From Entoloma clypeatum (Eukaryota > Basidiomycota > Agaricomycetes > Agaricales > Entolomataceae), in contig OY751494.1 in the NCBI GenBank assembly GCA_963565915.1, positions 868,001 through 932,000 on the forward strand: a DNA stretch of 64,000 bases, in the 5' to 3' direction. The notes beneath the pieces are model-generated. The model had not been told where the DNA came from and did no database searches. It was given only the letters and a program-made list of their open reading frames with translations. Position numbers and translations under genes: made by a program. Of this stretch, positions 11,940 through 22,972 are shown piece by piece; within the stretch, counting starts at the first letter, position 1, and each line of letters begins with the position of its first letter.

Positions 11940-12725
11940 GCTGTGAGGCCCAATTCGCGCACCGAATCGGGTATATATAGTGCCACGGTGGACGGACGAT
12001 GTGTGAATCTTCAATCGACGTGTCGCTGCTCGGGCTTCCCTGCAGGTGGGCTCCAGCTCTCTGTCACTGAGGTTTAGACTGAGGTCTACAACAGCACTGC
12101 AGGGAACGTACAGAGCTCACAGAATCCGCTGGTTCTGATCGAGGTGTTTGAATTTGCACCGAACGGCGACTCACACAGCGACTGTGCATGCCAGGTTCCA
12201 GGAAGCGACAGCGAGACTTACCCCTTCGATTACGCGTACGTTCGATTCCTGCCAAGGTGGATCAACTTCCATTTCCTCTGCTCGATTCCACTGTACGTTA
12301 TTTTGTCCTCAGGCGGCCTAGTAACGATATGGATTTAGCTGCAACGTGTAACCGGTAACCACGAATCCAAGGCCAGGCCTCACACGGAGTTGGTACAGGC
12401 TACGTGCCCAGATACAGTAGCCTAAATACGTAGCATTTTCGCAATTGGCCGTATATCGAGGTCGAGGTCTAAAATGTGACTGTGTAGCGCGCTTGCCTGT
12501 AAGTACTTAGTAGCTCGGTGAGGTCCAATTTCGCACCTCAGCCAGCTGTCCGAGCTGCCACAGTGGAGGGATGATGTGCGAATCTTCAACAAATGTATTC
12601 GAGTCGCCGCTCGGGCTTCCCTGCAGGTGGTCTCTGTGTCACCGATGTTTAGATGGAGGTCTAGAACACGCGTCTCGTATCCTCGTGCGCCGTCCATAGA
12701 ATTAGAATCGAGGTCCAGTGGTAAG
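11940..12725. repeat. Pair of diverged direct repeats
   Basis: The segment 11,948-12,150 (caattcgcgcacc ... gtgtgaatcttcaa ... gcttccctgcaggtgg) recurs, diverged, at 12,525-12,720 (caatttcgcacct ... gtgcgaatcttcaa ... gcttccctgcaggtgg). The offset is about 570 bp. No coding content is recognised. It may be a remnant of a duplicated mobile element. Confidence 0.55.
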
Positions 12726-12983
12726 CATTGTCCTGTCGTAGTAGTAATCATCCTGGCGGCGAAAGATAAGTATGCGGAGCGCGCCGGAAGGCAGGATGAA
12801 CGGGTGCGCTGCCAGTGGGAACACTTGAAATTCACATATATTTCTGTCCGGCAGTACTGTATCCCTGACCTTCTTCCGTTGCTGACTTGGCTCAAGGCTT
12901 CCAATTCTCACTGCTTCTTCATCTTGTTCAGATTTTTTCCTATTGATAGCTGTGACCTGCAAGTCGGTAATTGGCGTTGGGGG

Positions 12984-12990
12984 TATAAAA
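12984..12990 (+). promoter_or_regulatory. TATA box of the small secreted protein gene
   Basis: TATAAAA in gggtataaaaggacg, 83 bp upstream of the ATG at 13073. The spacing suits a fungal core promoter with a short 5' UTR. Confidence 0.7.
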
Positions 12991-13072
12991 GGACGCCAAG
13001 GGCCTTCAGCACAGCAAGTGTTCAGAGGCATCGCGCAACGCGCTCACTCGAAGCAGTCCACCCATTCCAGCC

Positions 13073-13309
13073 ATGCACTTCAAATTCTCCCCCGCTCTCG
13101 TCTTTTCTATCGTTCTATGCATCGCGAGCGCCTCTACCGTGACGGGTTGCGTCGGCCCAGGCATGGAATGCTCAAAGGATAATCGTTGTTGTGACCCCAA
13201 AAATTATACGTGTCGCAAAAGCGAGAAGACCCAGCCCCCCAAGCCTCCGCCTTACAACGGCGGGTCCGTGAGTCCTCCCACTGCCTGTGGTAAAGTTATG
13301 TTGAGCTGA
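13073..13309 (+). CDS. Small cysteine-rich secreted protein (knottin-like)
   Basis: 78 residues as one exon. Residues 1-24 are a signal peptide (MHFKFSPALVFSIVLCIASA). The predicted mature part has six cysteines: C26, C33, C39, C40, C47 and C72, i.e. the C-C-CC-C-C order of knottin folds, followed by a Pro-rich linker before the last Cys. Such proteins are secreted effectors, wall or antimicrobial proteins in fungi; the sequence cannot tell which. An alternative 3' end is possible: GTAAAG at about 13,289 to an acceptor gatatatcgcag at about 13,391 (branch-like CTGAT) would replace the last six residues by PHTSVD after Cys-Gly. A strong TATA box and the lack of defects suggest a live gene. Confidence 0.7.
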   Translation: MHFKFSPALVFSIVLCIASASTVTGCVGPGMECSKDNRCCDPKNYTCRKSEKTQPPKPPPYNGGSVSPPTACGKVMLS

Positions 13310-14900
13310 AATGTCAAAATATAGTACTGTTCCCATAAGTAGACCTCCGGAATCGTTGAAGGCGATATTGAGATGATCTGATATATCGCAGGTCCGCATA
13401 CATCGGTTGACTGAATGATGTGTGCCATAGAATAGAAACATTTGTTGAAGTTTTGTATTCATTGAATTATTCAATTTCAATCTCACATCTCGGCACTCGG
13501 GAAGCGCCACCTGCGGCGGCAGCTACCTTGCTTGTCGCGTTTCCGCAGAAGCTGAACCCGTTGGACAATCGTGAGCGCCCAGAACAATAACTTTTTTTGT
13601 GCTCGCATTGCGTTGATGTAATAAAATCTGCACGTGACACTCCAGCGTGACGAACAATGCATCAACGGTAGTGCTGGGTTGAAAACTCAGATGTTATAAA
13701 CATCGGAGTTTTTCAGACGTTATTAACATGTTTTTAACATTTTTAACATGCAGGTCGGAGCAAGTACTGTGTGAAAAATGTGAAAAATTGATGGCATGCC
13801 TGGAACGGACAATGGTGCATTCTGAGGGCAATTCCTGTCTTGAAAATTGTGCCAGTAATGCTTTCATCAAGAGCTTATCAAAACGAATACTGCTGAGCTT
13901 ATTGATCTCCTCAGGCTCGTGGAAACTACGACAGCAGCCAAAAAAGGAACTACTAACTGTCATCAATTGTATACTATAGAGTCTGCCTATGGGAGACCAA
14001 TTAAAAAGGTGAATTACCTATTACTACGGACAAATACACTCTGTTTCAACCGAAAAACAAGACTTTTTGCTTTATGCAAAGCTGATTATGTAAGATATTT
14101 TTCACAGTTTTTAACACTGTGAAAAACACCTCACATGGAGGGGTCCTGCAATCTCACATTTTTCACATTCGGGGAAACCAATTTAACCCAGCGCTAATCA
14201 ACGGTCGCTTCAACCCCAGTGGAAATCGGGTCGGCTGCGATTGTGATTTTTCACCGATTTTCAGGGCTTTTTCAGGGCTGAGTGGGTTAAAATTGGTTTA
14301 AATGGCAAAATTGATGGTTCCCGCTCAACCCCTAAAAGTTGAACCATTTGTGGGTCATATCGGGGAACTCGAGGGGTTTGATCAGGGTTTCTCAGGGGGT
14401 TTTTCGGTTCCAAGTCGGCTCTGGTTGGTTGAGAAACAGGACTGAGCCCTTACTAGGCCTTACTGAGCGGGAATCAGCTGGGAAAAATGATTGGATTTCA
14501 AGAAAATTCCCACCCAAACATAATAAGTTGGACGGTTTATTGGTTAACTCAAATATCCCATTTTAACCTGATGAAAGCCCTGAAAAATTACGATCCCAGC
14601 CGACCCGATTTCGACTGGGCTTCAACACCAAGTCTCTGTTGTCCCACGCATCATCTCCTTATCAATACATTTGGAATGGATGTGAGGGAGTTGTGAAGGT
14701 TCAGAATAATGAAGTTAAGGAAGAAAAAGAAGGAGAGGGATTAAGTACAATGGACCACTCCTAGAGATTTGCAATGCTTGTCATGTAGTGCGGGTGGTAC
14801 ATCAGTAAAAGGGCAAATTACTTAATGCTACTTAGGCTTACTTAGTGGAGTTCCAAGAACACTAAGGCACCAAGACAAGCTAAGAAGATTGTTTGACTTG
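13310..14900. other. AT-rich non-coding stretch
   Basis: No gene is recognised. 13,680-14,180 is rich in ttaacat/tttcaca words (gtgaaaaatgtgaaaaattg; tttttcacagtttttaacac). 14,180-14,650 is rich in gggtt/ggttt words. Both look like degraded mobile-element ends, without diagnostic features. Confidence 0.4.
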
Positions 14901-16019
14901 GGCCTGACTTAACGGCATATCCCCGTTGTGGCTGAGAGGGGTCCACGGGTGAGGTGCAATGTAAGGCGTTGGCAGTCGTGGTCGCCGCCGTCTGCATTGT
15001 GGGTATGGGGCAGTACGGGGTCAGTCCCATCGGCGGTCGTGGTCATTGCTGTCTGCCTTGTGAGTCAGTGGGGGTGGCAGGGGGCTTAGAGGCTTACTGA
15101 GGATGGGGGGGTGCAGTGTTGGTTGGCCATCTGTATCGGCCGGGAGTCATCGTCATCATTCCCTACCATGGAGGCTGTTAGTGGGCGGCAGTGAGGGTTT
15201 GCGTCATTGTTGATTTGCTCGTCAGTGCAGGTTCTTTGGCGTGTTGTCACTGGGACCTGGGGGGTTCAGAAGTTATTAGTGGGGTGAAAACGGGAGGAGA
15301 GGAGATGGAGGATACGGTCCAGCCCCCCAGGAGTTGGAGCTGGGTGGGTGCTTGTCGTCATCAGGGGCAACGTCGCAGCGGGGTGGTGAAAGGTGGAGGA
15401 GGAATGCAAAGTCCAATTTCAACTTCAATATTAGTAATCAAACTAAAATCATGTGACTTCAAACACTTGTTGGAATTTTCATTTCTCTTCCCACTTTCAT
15501 CCCCCTGCTGGCACATTGACTTCAATGATGACAAGGATTTACCCAGGTAAGCCTCAACTCCTGGATGACAGGACAGTATGCCCTACACCCCTTCTCCCCA
15601 TTTCCACCCCACTAACAACAACAACCCCCCCCCCCCCCCAGTTGATGACAATGTGCCGAAGAACCCACACTATCGCTGAGGGAGCGAGTCAACAATGAGA
15701 CAAACCCACGCCGCCACTTGCCAGCAGCCCCCGCAGTGGATACAGGAATGGCTGAATATGGGAACGGCTGGTGACACGACACCTGTGCCATGTCGCAACG
15801 ACGCGGGGGTGGACAGGGGACAACCAAAGATGCACCCCCACCCTCAGTGAGCCTACCTAAGGCCTCCGCTGCCTCCACTGACTCACAAGGCAGACCACTA
15901 CGGCCCCCCAGGTGACCCCATCATCGCCCTCTTCCCACTTTCACACACCCCCTGCCAGGTCACTTCCGATGACAAGCACCCCCCTACAACTCCTGGGTGG
16001 CGGGACGGTATGCCCCCAC
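14900..16019. repeat. GC-rich inverted and direct repeat cluster
   Basis: Units occur in both orientations. ctgccttgtgagtcagtggg (about 15,054) pairs with ccactgactcacaaggcag (about 15,876). gggtttgcgtcattgttga (about 15,197) pairs imperfectly with tcaacaatgagacaaaccca (about 15,689). The caggagttg...gcttgtc block near 15,330 pairs with 15,965-16,005, and a further copy of the ctcctgg...atgccc block lies at 15,555-15,590. A C homopolymer of about 17 bases lies near 15,626. No coding content. Confidence 0.55.
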
Positions 16020-16290
16020 TAGTGTTGCCACGGTTCCGACTCCAGTCGGCTCTGAGCCGAAACTGCACTGCACAGAGCTGAAACTGAGCCAAACCGTGAT
16101 GTTCTGAAGCCAAGACTTCCAAAGTCGCGGTTGTAAGCAGTTTTGGTTCGGCTGCCGGCTTGAGCCGGTGCCTCGTAAACACAACAAACACAAATTCAAA
16201 CAAAACACTCGCGCGTCTCTGAGACTTCTTTCTGCAAGCAAGCAATATGATTCAAGTGTAAATATGTCATATAAAATGCCCTAAGCGTGA
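16020..16290 (+). mobile_element. hAT-like transposon terminus (fragment)
   Basis: Begins with TAGTGTTGCCAC (16,020-16,031), the same 12-bp end found inverted at 30,291-30,302 beside an hAT transposase. A pseudo-repetitive subterminal region follows (ggttcc, gagccg, aaccg words), as hAT ends show. No transposase accompanies it, and no 8-bp target duplication linking it to another end was found. Confidence 0.5.
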
Positions 16291-16358
16291 CAATAATGAT
16301 GTATGTAGGTAGGGCGGGGGAGGGATTCTTATCAAAATAAAACAATAGTAAAAAAATG

Positions 16359-18170
16359 TCAGTTGCGAGCACACTTTCGATGATCTACCATACACTCCTC
16401 ATGCCGCCATTTCTCTTTCTTTGTTTCAAAGACAATTGCAAGGTGGTCTGCAGGCAGCCACACCTCAATTCCTGTCCGAGTTGAACTTGCACCTTCGATG
16501 TGATCAATGATTTCGACGAGAGCTGCTTCCTCGGAGCCATGGCGACTATGACAAATTCAAAGAGCAAACCTACCCTGATAATCCCTCTTGAGAATGACAA
16601 GCAGAGCATCAGTCTGCTTCACATTTGGATGGATGATAGAAACCCAATCTGGGTCCAAAATGTGCATCCTTCGATTCGCTGTGTAAATCATTTTCGGCTG
16701 TCCATCACGCATGGTGCTGGAAACATAGACCCGTGACAGGTTGAACTGGCTGCCAGTAACCTTCATTGGCACAGATGTGGAGGGTGTTGTGGGGTGGGAG
16801 TAGCGACCTGGAGTCTGCGACGATGGATCCCAAGCTGGGGTGGACGATGAGCCTCCAGGCTCAGGCATGGGGTGCTTGCGATTAAGATGGGTGGGGGGGG
16901 GGGGCCGGGCGCGGGGAAGTGGGTCATGGAAAAGTGGGTTGAAGAGGCAACTTTGTGGGTACTGGGACTCGAATAGCTCTTGCTTGGTGCTGAAAGTAAG
17001 GATCATTAATTAGCATCAGAGGATGAATGTATATTGGATGGAACTCATACTCAAATTCAACCACATCATCATAATTGAAGATTGCCTTTGGGAATGGCAC
17101 ATTTGGATCATAGTTCATGAAACGGACTTCAATCCTGAGGCTGCTCACTGTATCTTGATTGGGCAGAACATTCTCAATGACCGTGGGCTGGCCTTTACAC
17201 TGGTGTCCACGCTTGATAACCATGACCTTGACCCCCAGCCAAGGGTGTTGAAGTTCCACCTGGGCGCTAGCTGCAGATGTACTGAGCAACACAGCTACAG
17301 TGGAAGTCCTCTACTCTACCATTCTAGTCACTTACTTGATTGAGAAGGGTGGGGCTGGTGAGAGCGGTTGAGGCTGGTAAGAGCGATGGAGCTGGTTAAG
17401 AGTCAAGAGACAACTTATTGATATTGACAGTTTCCTGGTCTTATATACCGTACTACTGTTTGTACCAACCAAATAAGTATGTAATCGAAGATGTGTAAAG
17501 GTCACGTGATGTAATCTAATCTAATCTACATGATGGAAAAGTTTCAACAAAGGGACTTGATGCCGCTCCTTCAACGCCACTGAAAGTGCCAAATCATCCA
17601 AAGAGGGCAGCGACACAGCGTGCAGTATGGGTGGTTCTGTGATTGAGGCACTGTTTTTGTGAATGACGAATGACTAAGAAAGAAGTTAGAAGATGAATGT
17701 TTCTTCCCTGAAAAGAAGTGCTGTACCTCCATAGCAGGACAGGTGTCGTCACCACCTTTTTCAAGTATCCAGATGTCAATGTAGTCTACCCACTCTACAA
17801 ATCCCATTCAGCCTCTATGCACGCCTCCAACAACTCTGACAAAATTGCCAATACTGATGGATTTGCAGACATGGTACCATGGAAGTTTCAAAACCTCACC
17901 CCCTATTTCAGCGACTTCGACCTCAACAAAGTCTGGTTGAGCAGTTTGACCCGGCCAAATTCCCCATTGTGTGAACCTTCAACAATTTTGATCGACTCTC
18001 CAGGAAAGAACGCCCATTCAAGCAGGGTGGGAAACTCCTCGCCCATCAGGTGTTGGATCCCCAGGTGTGGGCTGAGGAGAAAAAGGGCATGCAATTCAGT
18101 GGAGATGGAGACAGCCTCAGACGACACAGAATACACATTGAAGTCTTTTGTCATAACCATACGACTCTGA
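16359..18170 (-). pseudogene. Spt5-like KOW-domain gene, copy 1 (5'-truncated relic, split by a solo LTR)
   Basis: Minus-strand frames from about 18,160 to a TGA at 16,359 parallel the better preserved copy at 52,232-60,716. KOW-like segments include FFPGESIKIVEGSHNGEFG and GNFVRVVGGVHRG. The block VKVMVIKRGHQCKGQPTVIE / EVRFMNYDPNVPFPKAIFNY lies after the solo LTR, and an intron with GTATGA..TTTCAG follows DDVVEF. A Pro/Ser-rich linker comes next, and the C-terminal WLPADHLAIVFETK matches copy 2's LMPDHLAIVNETA. Canonical Spt5 is the NGN/KOW elongation factor of RNA polymerases. This copy lacks the acidic and NGN parts, which would lie beyond 18,170, where a gypsy LTR-like region begins. Frames are broken in several places. 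Confidence 0.7.
17246..17549 (-). mobile_element. Solo LTR of the copia family seen at 52,940-58,775
   Basis: 304 bp, reverse orientation, closely matching the 309-bp copia LTRs. On the plus strand it starts TGTTGAAGTTCCACC and ends AAAGTTTCAACA. It is flanked by a perfect 5-bp target duplication AAGGG (17,241-17,245 and 17,550-17,554). A solo LTR with intact duplication indicates a full insertion followed by LTR-LTR recombination. It lies inside the Spt5-like relic. Confidence 0.92.
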
Positions 18171-18408
18171 TGACTCCGACGATATTCTATTTACATTTGA
18201 TTATACTTCTACTACGTAACATCTCAACCATACTACAAGTAGACATGTTCACTTTTCATTTGCTACTCTCTGTACTCTGAATGTTCCGATGGTCAACTCT
18301 GATATCTGCACATCATAATACTGATCATTCTAGTTTACTATAAATAGTGTACCAAACCTGTCGTAGAACCTCAGTTCAAATATCATACATTACACCTCAT
18401 TCGCATCC
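18171..18408 (+). mobile_element. 5' LTR-like fragment of decayed gypsy F, left of the gypsy A insertion
   Basis: Non-coding stretch with a TATA-like ctataaatag (about 18,341), ending ...cattacacctcattcgcatc. After gypsy A (18,409-25,372) the sequence resumes at catctgtatctac and leads into the gag of element F. It therefore probably represents F's 5' LTR or leader. The exact left border is unknown. Confidence 0.45.
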
Positions 18409-18796
18409 TGTTATGCTTAACAAACCGTTCCAAGGTTCGGGCAGAGTATGCAGGAAGTGGAAAGGCGAAGAGCAAAGTGATTGCTAAATCTAAGGAATGT
18501 AGCTATGGTACATGGGGTTTATATAGTACTGGCTACAAGCGGTAGCGAGTGAGTCAGTAGCTGCGGAAGGCAGTGCGGATGAGTCAGTAACTGCGGAAAG
18601 GCAGTGCGAAGTGAGTCAGACGACTGCGGACTGAGTAATCCCTACTGCGGAGTGCGAGTCAGCGCGGGAGCAAAGTATACTAAAGGAGAATGGTAGAGTA
18701 AAGGTAAATGAATAAGCGGTCCGATGAGTCAAAGAAATGACGAAGGTACAATGCATGGGAAAAGTGCGTAGCATACAAACCGGTAAGTCCGTAACA
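18409..18796 (-). repeat. 3' LTR of gypsy A (own subtype)
   Basis: 388 bp, in element direction TGTTACGGAC ... AAGCATAACA, preceded by the purine tract GAGGAGGGGAACA (18,797-18,809). It matches the truncated LTR at 25,048-25,372 with few, mostly C/T, differences, and is clearly diverged from the B-type LTR. Confidence 0.9.
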
Positions 18797-18830
18797 TGTT
18801 CCCCTCCTCAAGCTCTGTGTCCTCACAGAG

Positions 18831-19199
18831 TCATTGTCCCCATCCTCCGGTATCGTCGTTGTTTGTCCAGGAGCCATTCTCCTTGAGGCTCCAATCGTCT
18901 ATTAACTCTTCGTTGATGGCGACGGCGAGTTCGAGACTCCGGACGGCCAGTCGGATGCGCCGGTTTTCAACGACCAGCATATGGGTGTAGTTCCCAAGGA
19001 TTTGTTTTTCTTCGGGGGTTGGTGTGATGGGGAGGTCGGATAAAGAATGGAGGCGGATGTGCATCTGTCGATGCAGGATGTCGGCGAGCGAGGCTTCTAG
19101 CGCGTGGATCTGGTCTCTCATGGAGAGGGCTTCACCCATGAGGGCAGTGATGGCGGGGTTGTTTTCAGCTGATGTGGTGGTGACGGTGGTGTTGGACAT
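18831..19199 (-). CDS. ORF3 of gypsy A: small protein between pol and 3' LTR
   Basis: 122 residues beginning MSNTTVTTTS. It contains SMRDQIHALEASLADILHRQ and PEEKQILGNY, then LELAVAINEELIDDWSLKE, and ends GGWGQ. It is homologous to the ORF at 44,915-45,286 of element B (about 70% identical by eye), although this part lies outside the near-identical conversion tract. The conserved helical block (residues about 20-55) suggests a coiled-coil. The position corresponds to env in some gypsy elements, but there is no signal peptide or membrane segment. Function unknown. Confidence 0.65.
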   Translation of the reverse strand: MSNTTVTTTSAENNPAITALMGEALSMRDQIHALEASLADILHRQMHIRLHSLSDLPITPTPEEKQILGNYTHMLVVENRRIRLAVRSLELAVAINEELIDDWSLKENGSWTNNDDTGGWGQ

Positions 19200-19322
19200 G
19201 GTGCGGAGGATGTTGGAGAGATAAAGGAAGAATGGGGTAGCTATATTGAAGACGGAGCGGGGAACTCGGTGTGTGGTTGACTGATGAGGTCGATACTGTC
19301 ATGGGTTTTGAGAACTCGTCTT

Positions 19323-22300
19323 TTATTGTGGTCGAGATGGGTTCTGCCGATGGAAATCACAGATCAAATCTTGAGCGTTCTGAACATTAGCTCGAGGTTC
19401 CCATGTGTTCTCTTCTGGACCATATCCTTCCCACTGGACGAGGTACTGGATCTTTCCGCGGAACTTTTGAGAGTCTAGGATCGTAGACACATGGTACTCT
19501 TCTCGTCCTTCGACGATGATCGGATCAGGGGCTGGTTTCTTTTTCTGGATGGCGTACTTCGGAGTTTCATATGGTGACAACAGGGTCTCGTTGAACACAG
19601 GGTGAATCATCTTCCAAGTCTTCGGAAGATCAAGAAGGTACGCGCTAGCTCCTTTCTTCTCTAGGACTTTGAATGGTCCATGTCGGAGTGCATCAAGTTT
19701 CTTTGAGGGTCGATCGGTCCTGATGTTAGTCCCTTCCAGCCACACCTTGTCTCCAATGCGGTAGACCCGAGACGGACTTCGCCGTGTGTCAACTGTCTTC
19801 TTCATCTGATCCTGTGCTTGTTTCAGCGCAGCATTGGCTTCTTCTCATGCCTGTTTGAGTTTTTTCAAGAAGTCGTTGGCGGCCGGATTGGTATCTTCTA
19901 ACACGAGTTCTCCCTTCCACGGATGTAAACCGTAGTTGAGGTAGAATGGGGTGTGCTTCGTTGCCTGATGTTCTTTGTCATTGTACTGGAACTCTGCGAT
20001 TGCGATCCATTCAGCCCAATCATCCTGTAGATGGTTGACAAAGTTTCATAAGAATGCTTCTGTTTCCTGATGCGATCGCTCAGCCTGTCCATCAGTCTGT
20101 GGGTGGTACGCGGTGGACAGGTTCCTCTTGATCCCTAACATGCGGCAGAGTATCTCCATGAACTTCGCAGCGAACTGCGGTCCCCTATCGCTGATGATCT
20201 TCTTGGGGATCCCATGAAGCTTCCATATCTGATCCCGATAGATCTTGGCTAATCCTTCAGCCGATAGTTCCACGGTTGTCGGAATGAGGTGAAGCATCTT
20301 TGAATGTCTATCCGTGATGACCAGAATTGTGTTTTTTCCATCAGATTCTGGTATCGGTCCCACGACGTCGATTCCTATGTCTTCCCATGGGTGACTTGGT
20401 GCTGCATGGGGATGTAGCGGAGCATGTCGCTTTTGTCGGTTAATCTTGTTGCGTTGACAAGTGTCGCAACCCTTCACGTACTTCTTCACATCATGCAGTA
20501 TGGTAGGCCACCAGTAGGTGCGAGTGAGGAGTTCATGTGTCCGGTACTGTCCTGGATGTCCAGCCACTGGTGCATCGTGTGATTCAAACATCAATTCTTG
20601 TCGTAATTGTGGATCTGGCGGGACATAGACTCGTTTGCCTGCATATGTGATGCCGTTTTCCTGTTGATACCAATGAGGATTCTTCTTTAGACCCTGGGCT
20701 ACTTCTGTCTCCATGCGGTTTGAACTCTTGATGCGTGCAATCCACGGATTTTCGATGGTCGTGATGTTTCCAATTTTGATGGAATCAGATGTCTCACCCC
20801 CTTCAAAGAATTGTTCCTCCGTGAACATCTCCATTTGTACCACATCTTCTGATTCCAACCGTTTCAAGAATAGTCCTTCCTTGAGCATTTGGTCACTGTC
20901 CTGTGGTTCGAGTTCCGCTTCATACCAGGGCAAGCGTGACAGGATGTCCGCTTTCGCATTGGTCTTGCCGGGCACATGCCGTAATTCGAAGTCATAGTCT
21001 TGTAACTTCATTTTCCAGCGTCGCTGTCGTTGATTCAGGTCCTGAGGGCGACGGAAATATTCCAGGTTCTTGTGATCGGTCAAGATTTCAAAACCTTCCC
21101 TGGCTTCGAGCAGATAGTGTCTCCAATCTTTTAATGCTTCCACGACTGCCAGAAGTTCCTTGTCATATATCTTGTAATTCTGTTCGGCCGCGGACATGGT
21201 CCGCGACAAGAACGCGATGAGGTGCCATTTGTCATCTTGCTTCTGAGAGAGTACTGCTCCAATTGCATAGCCCGATGCATCGGTTTCAACCCTGAACTGT
21301 CCCTCTGGTTTTGGTAATGCCAAGACCGGTGCCGATGTAATTGCCCGTATGAGACCTTCAAAAGCTTGCTGCTCTGTTGGTCCCCAAGTAAATGCCGTAC
21401 CGCCTGTGAGCGCGGTGAGAGGCTTTGCGATGTTTGAGTACCCTTCAATAAATCGTCGATAGAAGTTAGCAAATCCAAGGAACTTCTGAACTTCCTTTTT
21501 TGATGTGGGTGCTCGCCAGTTTCGAATTGTATCCACCTTCTCAGTTTCCATCTCAACACGTCCCTCACCAACCACATATCCCAATATAGGACATTTCGTT
21601 ACTTTCCATAAACACTTCTTCTCCTTTAGGAACAAATCATTGTCCGATAGGATGTGTAGGATTTCTTTAGTGTTTCGCGCGAGTTCTTCCTTGGTTTTAC
21701 CGATAACCACGATGTCATCCATGTAGATCACGCAGATATGTCGGCGGATCTGGTCCCGGAATAGACTAGCCATCATTCGAGAGAACGTTCCCAGGGAGTT
21801 GCAAAGACCAAAAAACATGACCAATGGTTCGAACAATCCTCGACTGGTGAGGAAGGCCGCTTTCCATTCATCGCCCTCCTTGATCCGGACGTTGTTATAG
21901 CCCCACATGATGTCCATTTTATTGAAGTAGACCGCATCTTTCAGTATGTCCAAGAGATCGGATATTCGTGGGAGTGGGAACTTGTCTTTGACCATGAATT
22001 TATTGACCATGCGGTAATCTTGTACCAATCGTTTGGAGCCATCCTTTTTGTTGATGAAGAAGCAAGGGGAGGCATAAGGGGATTTGGACGGGCGGATCTT
22101 TCCAGTTGCTAGACCCTCGTCAATGAATGCGTCCAATTCCTCTTGTTCCTTTTGCATCATAGGATATGTATTTCCCCCTAGTTCCTTTGGTGCGTCTGGT
22201 GTAAGTTCGATACCATGGTCCCATTCCCTCTCCTTTGGGATCTTATCAAAGTTCTCTTTCTTGAAAAGATGAGCAAATTGTTCAACATATGAGGGTCGTT

Positions 22301-22931
22301 TGGTTGTGGGAGGTGGTGTGGGAGTGACAGCTTCCAAGATAGGGTCTCCAGGCTTCCATTTCTGATCCGACTTTTTGGGTGCATCTTTGTCGCGCACCTC
22401 AACCATGCGAACCCGGTGTTTGCGACCATTAAGGTTAATCCTGAAATCCGAGTGTTTGGTTCGACATGTTGTTGGGCACCGGTTGAATGTTACCGCGCCG
22501 GTTGTCCAATTGATTGTGCGGTTGTGGTGTACCAACCAGTCATGTCCCAAGAGCATGTCCGTTCTCCCAATGTCCAGTACCATTGCTTCCATGGTTTCCT
22601 GATGTGCTCCCAAATCCAGTTTGACTTCGGCAAGTTGGCTCACTTTCTGTTGTCGATTTGGTGATCCATCCACATTTAGAATTGCTATGGGTGGTATTCC
22701 TCACGTGGGGAGGTTCTGTTCGCGTACTATTCTGGGATGGATGCATGTGCGCTCACATCCGCTGTCAACCTCAGGTCGGATAACCTTTGGTCCTCGTCGT
22801 GTTTTGAGCTGAGCTAACAGCCTGATCTCTCGTCTTTTCGGAGGGTTATCTCCCTTCACAATCCTAGTCGACGCAGCGGCTCGCTTGGCAGGGATGACAT
22901 AGGTTCTATTGTCTGCAGTCATACAAGGCAA
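19323..22931 (-). pseudogene. Gypsy A pol polyprotein (protease-RT-RNase H-integrase-chromodomain) with three in-frame TGA
   Basis: One continuous frame interrupted only by TGA at 22,701-22,703, 20,046-20,048 and 19,845-19,847. In order: an aspartic-protease-like segment (EVDSGCERT ... RTDMLLGHDWL); reverse transcriptase with VIYMDDIVVI; RNase H (ETDASGYAIGAVLSQ ... LTDHKNLEYF); integrase with HHCC zinc motif (H..GHPGQYRTHE..CDTCQ) and DDE residues (IDVVGP, SDRGPQF, DGQAERSH); and a C-terminal chromodomain (YHVSTILDSQKFRGKIQYLV, QWEGYGPEENTWEP). All three TGA codons are explained by CGA to TGA, and the same three occur in element B. The element cannot make a full pol without readthrough. Confidence 0.9.
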
Positions 22932-22972
22932 GCAAGTCCGTTTAATAGATAAGGGTCGCGACTTAGCGTCGT

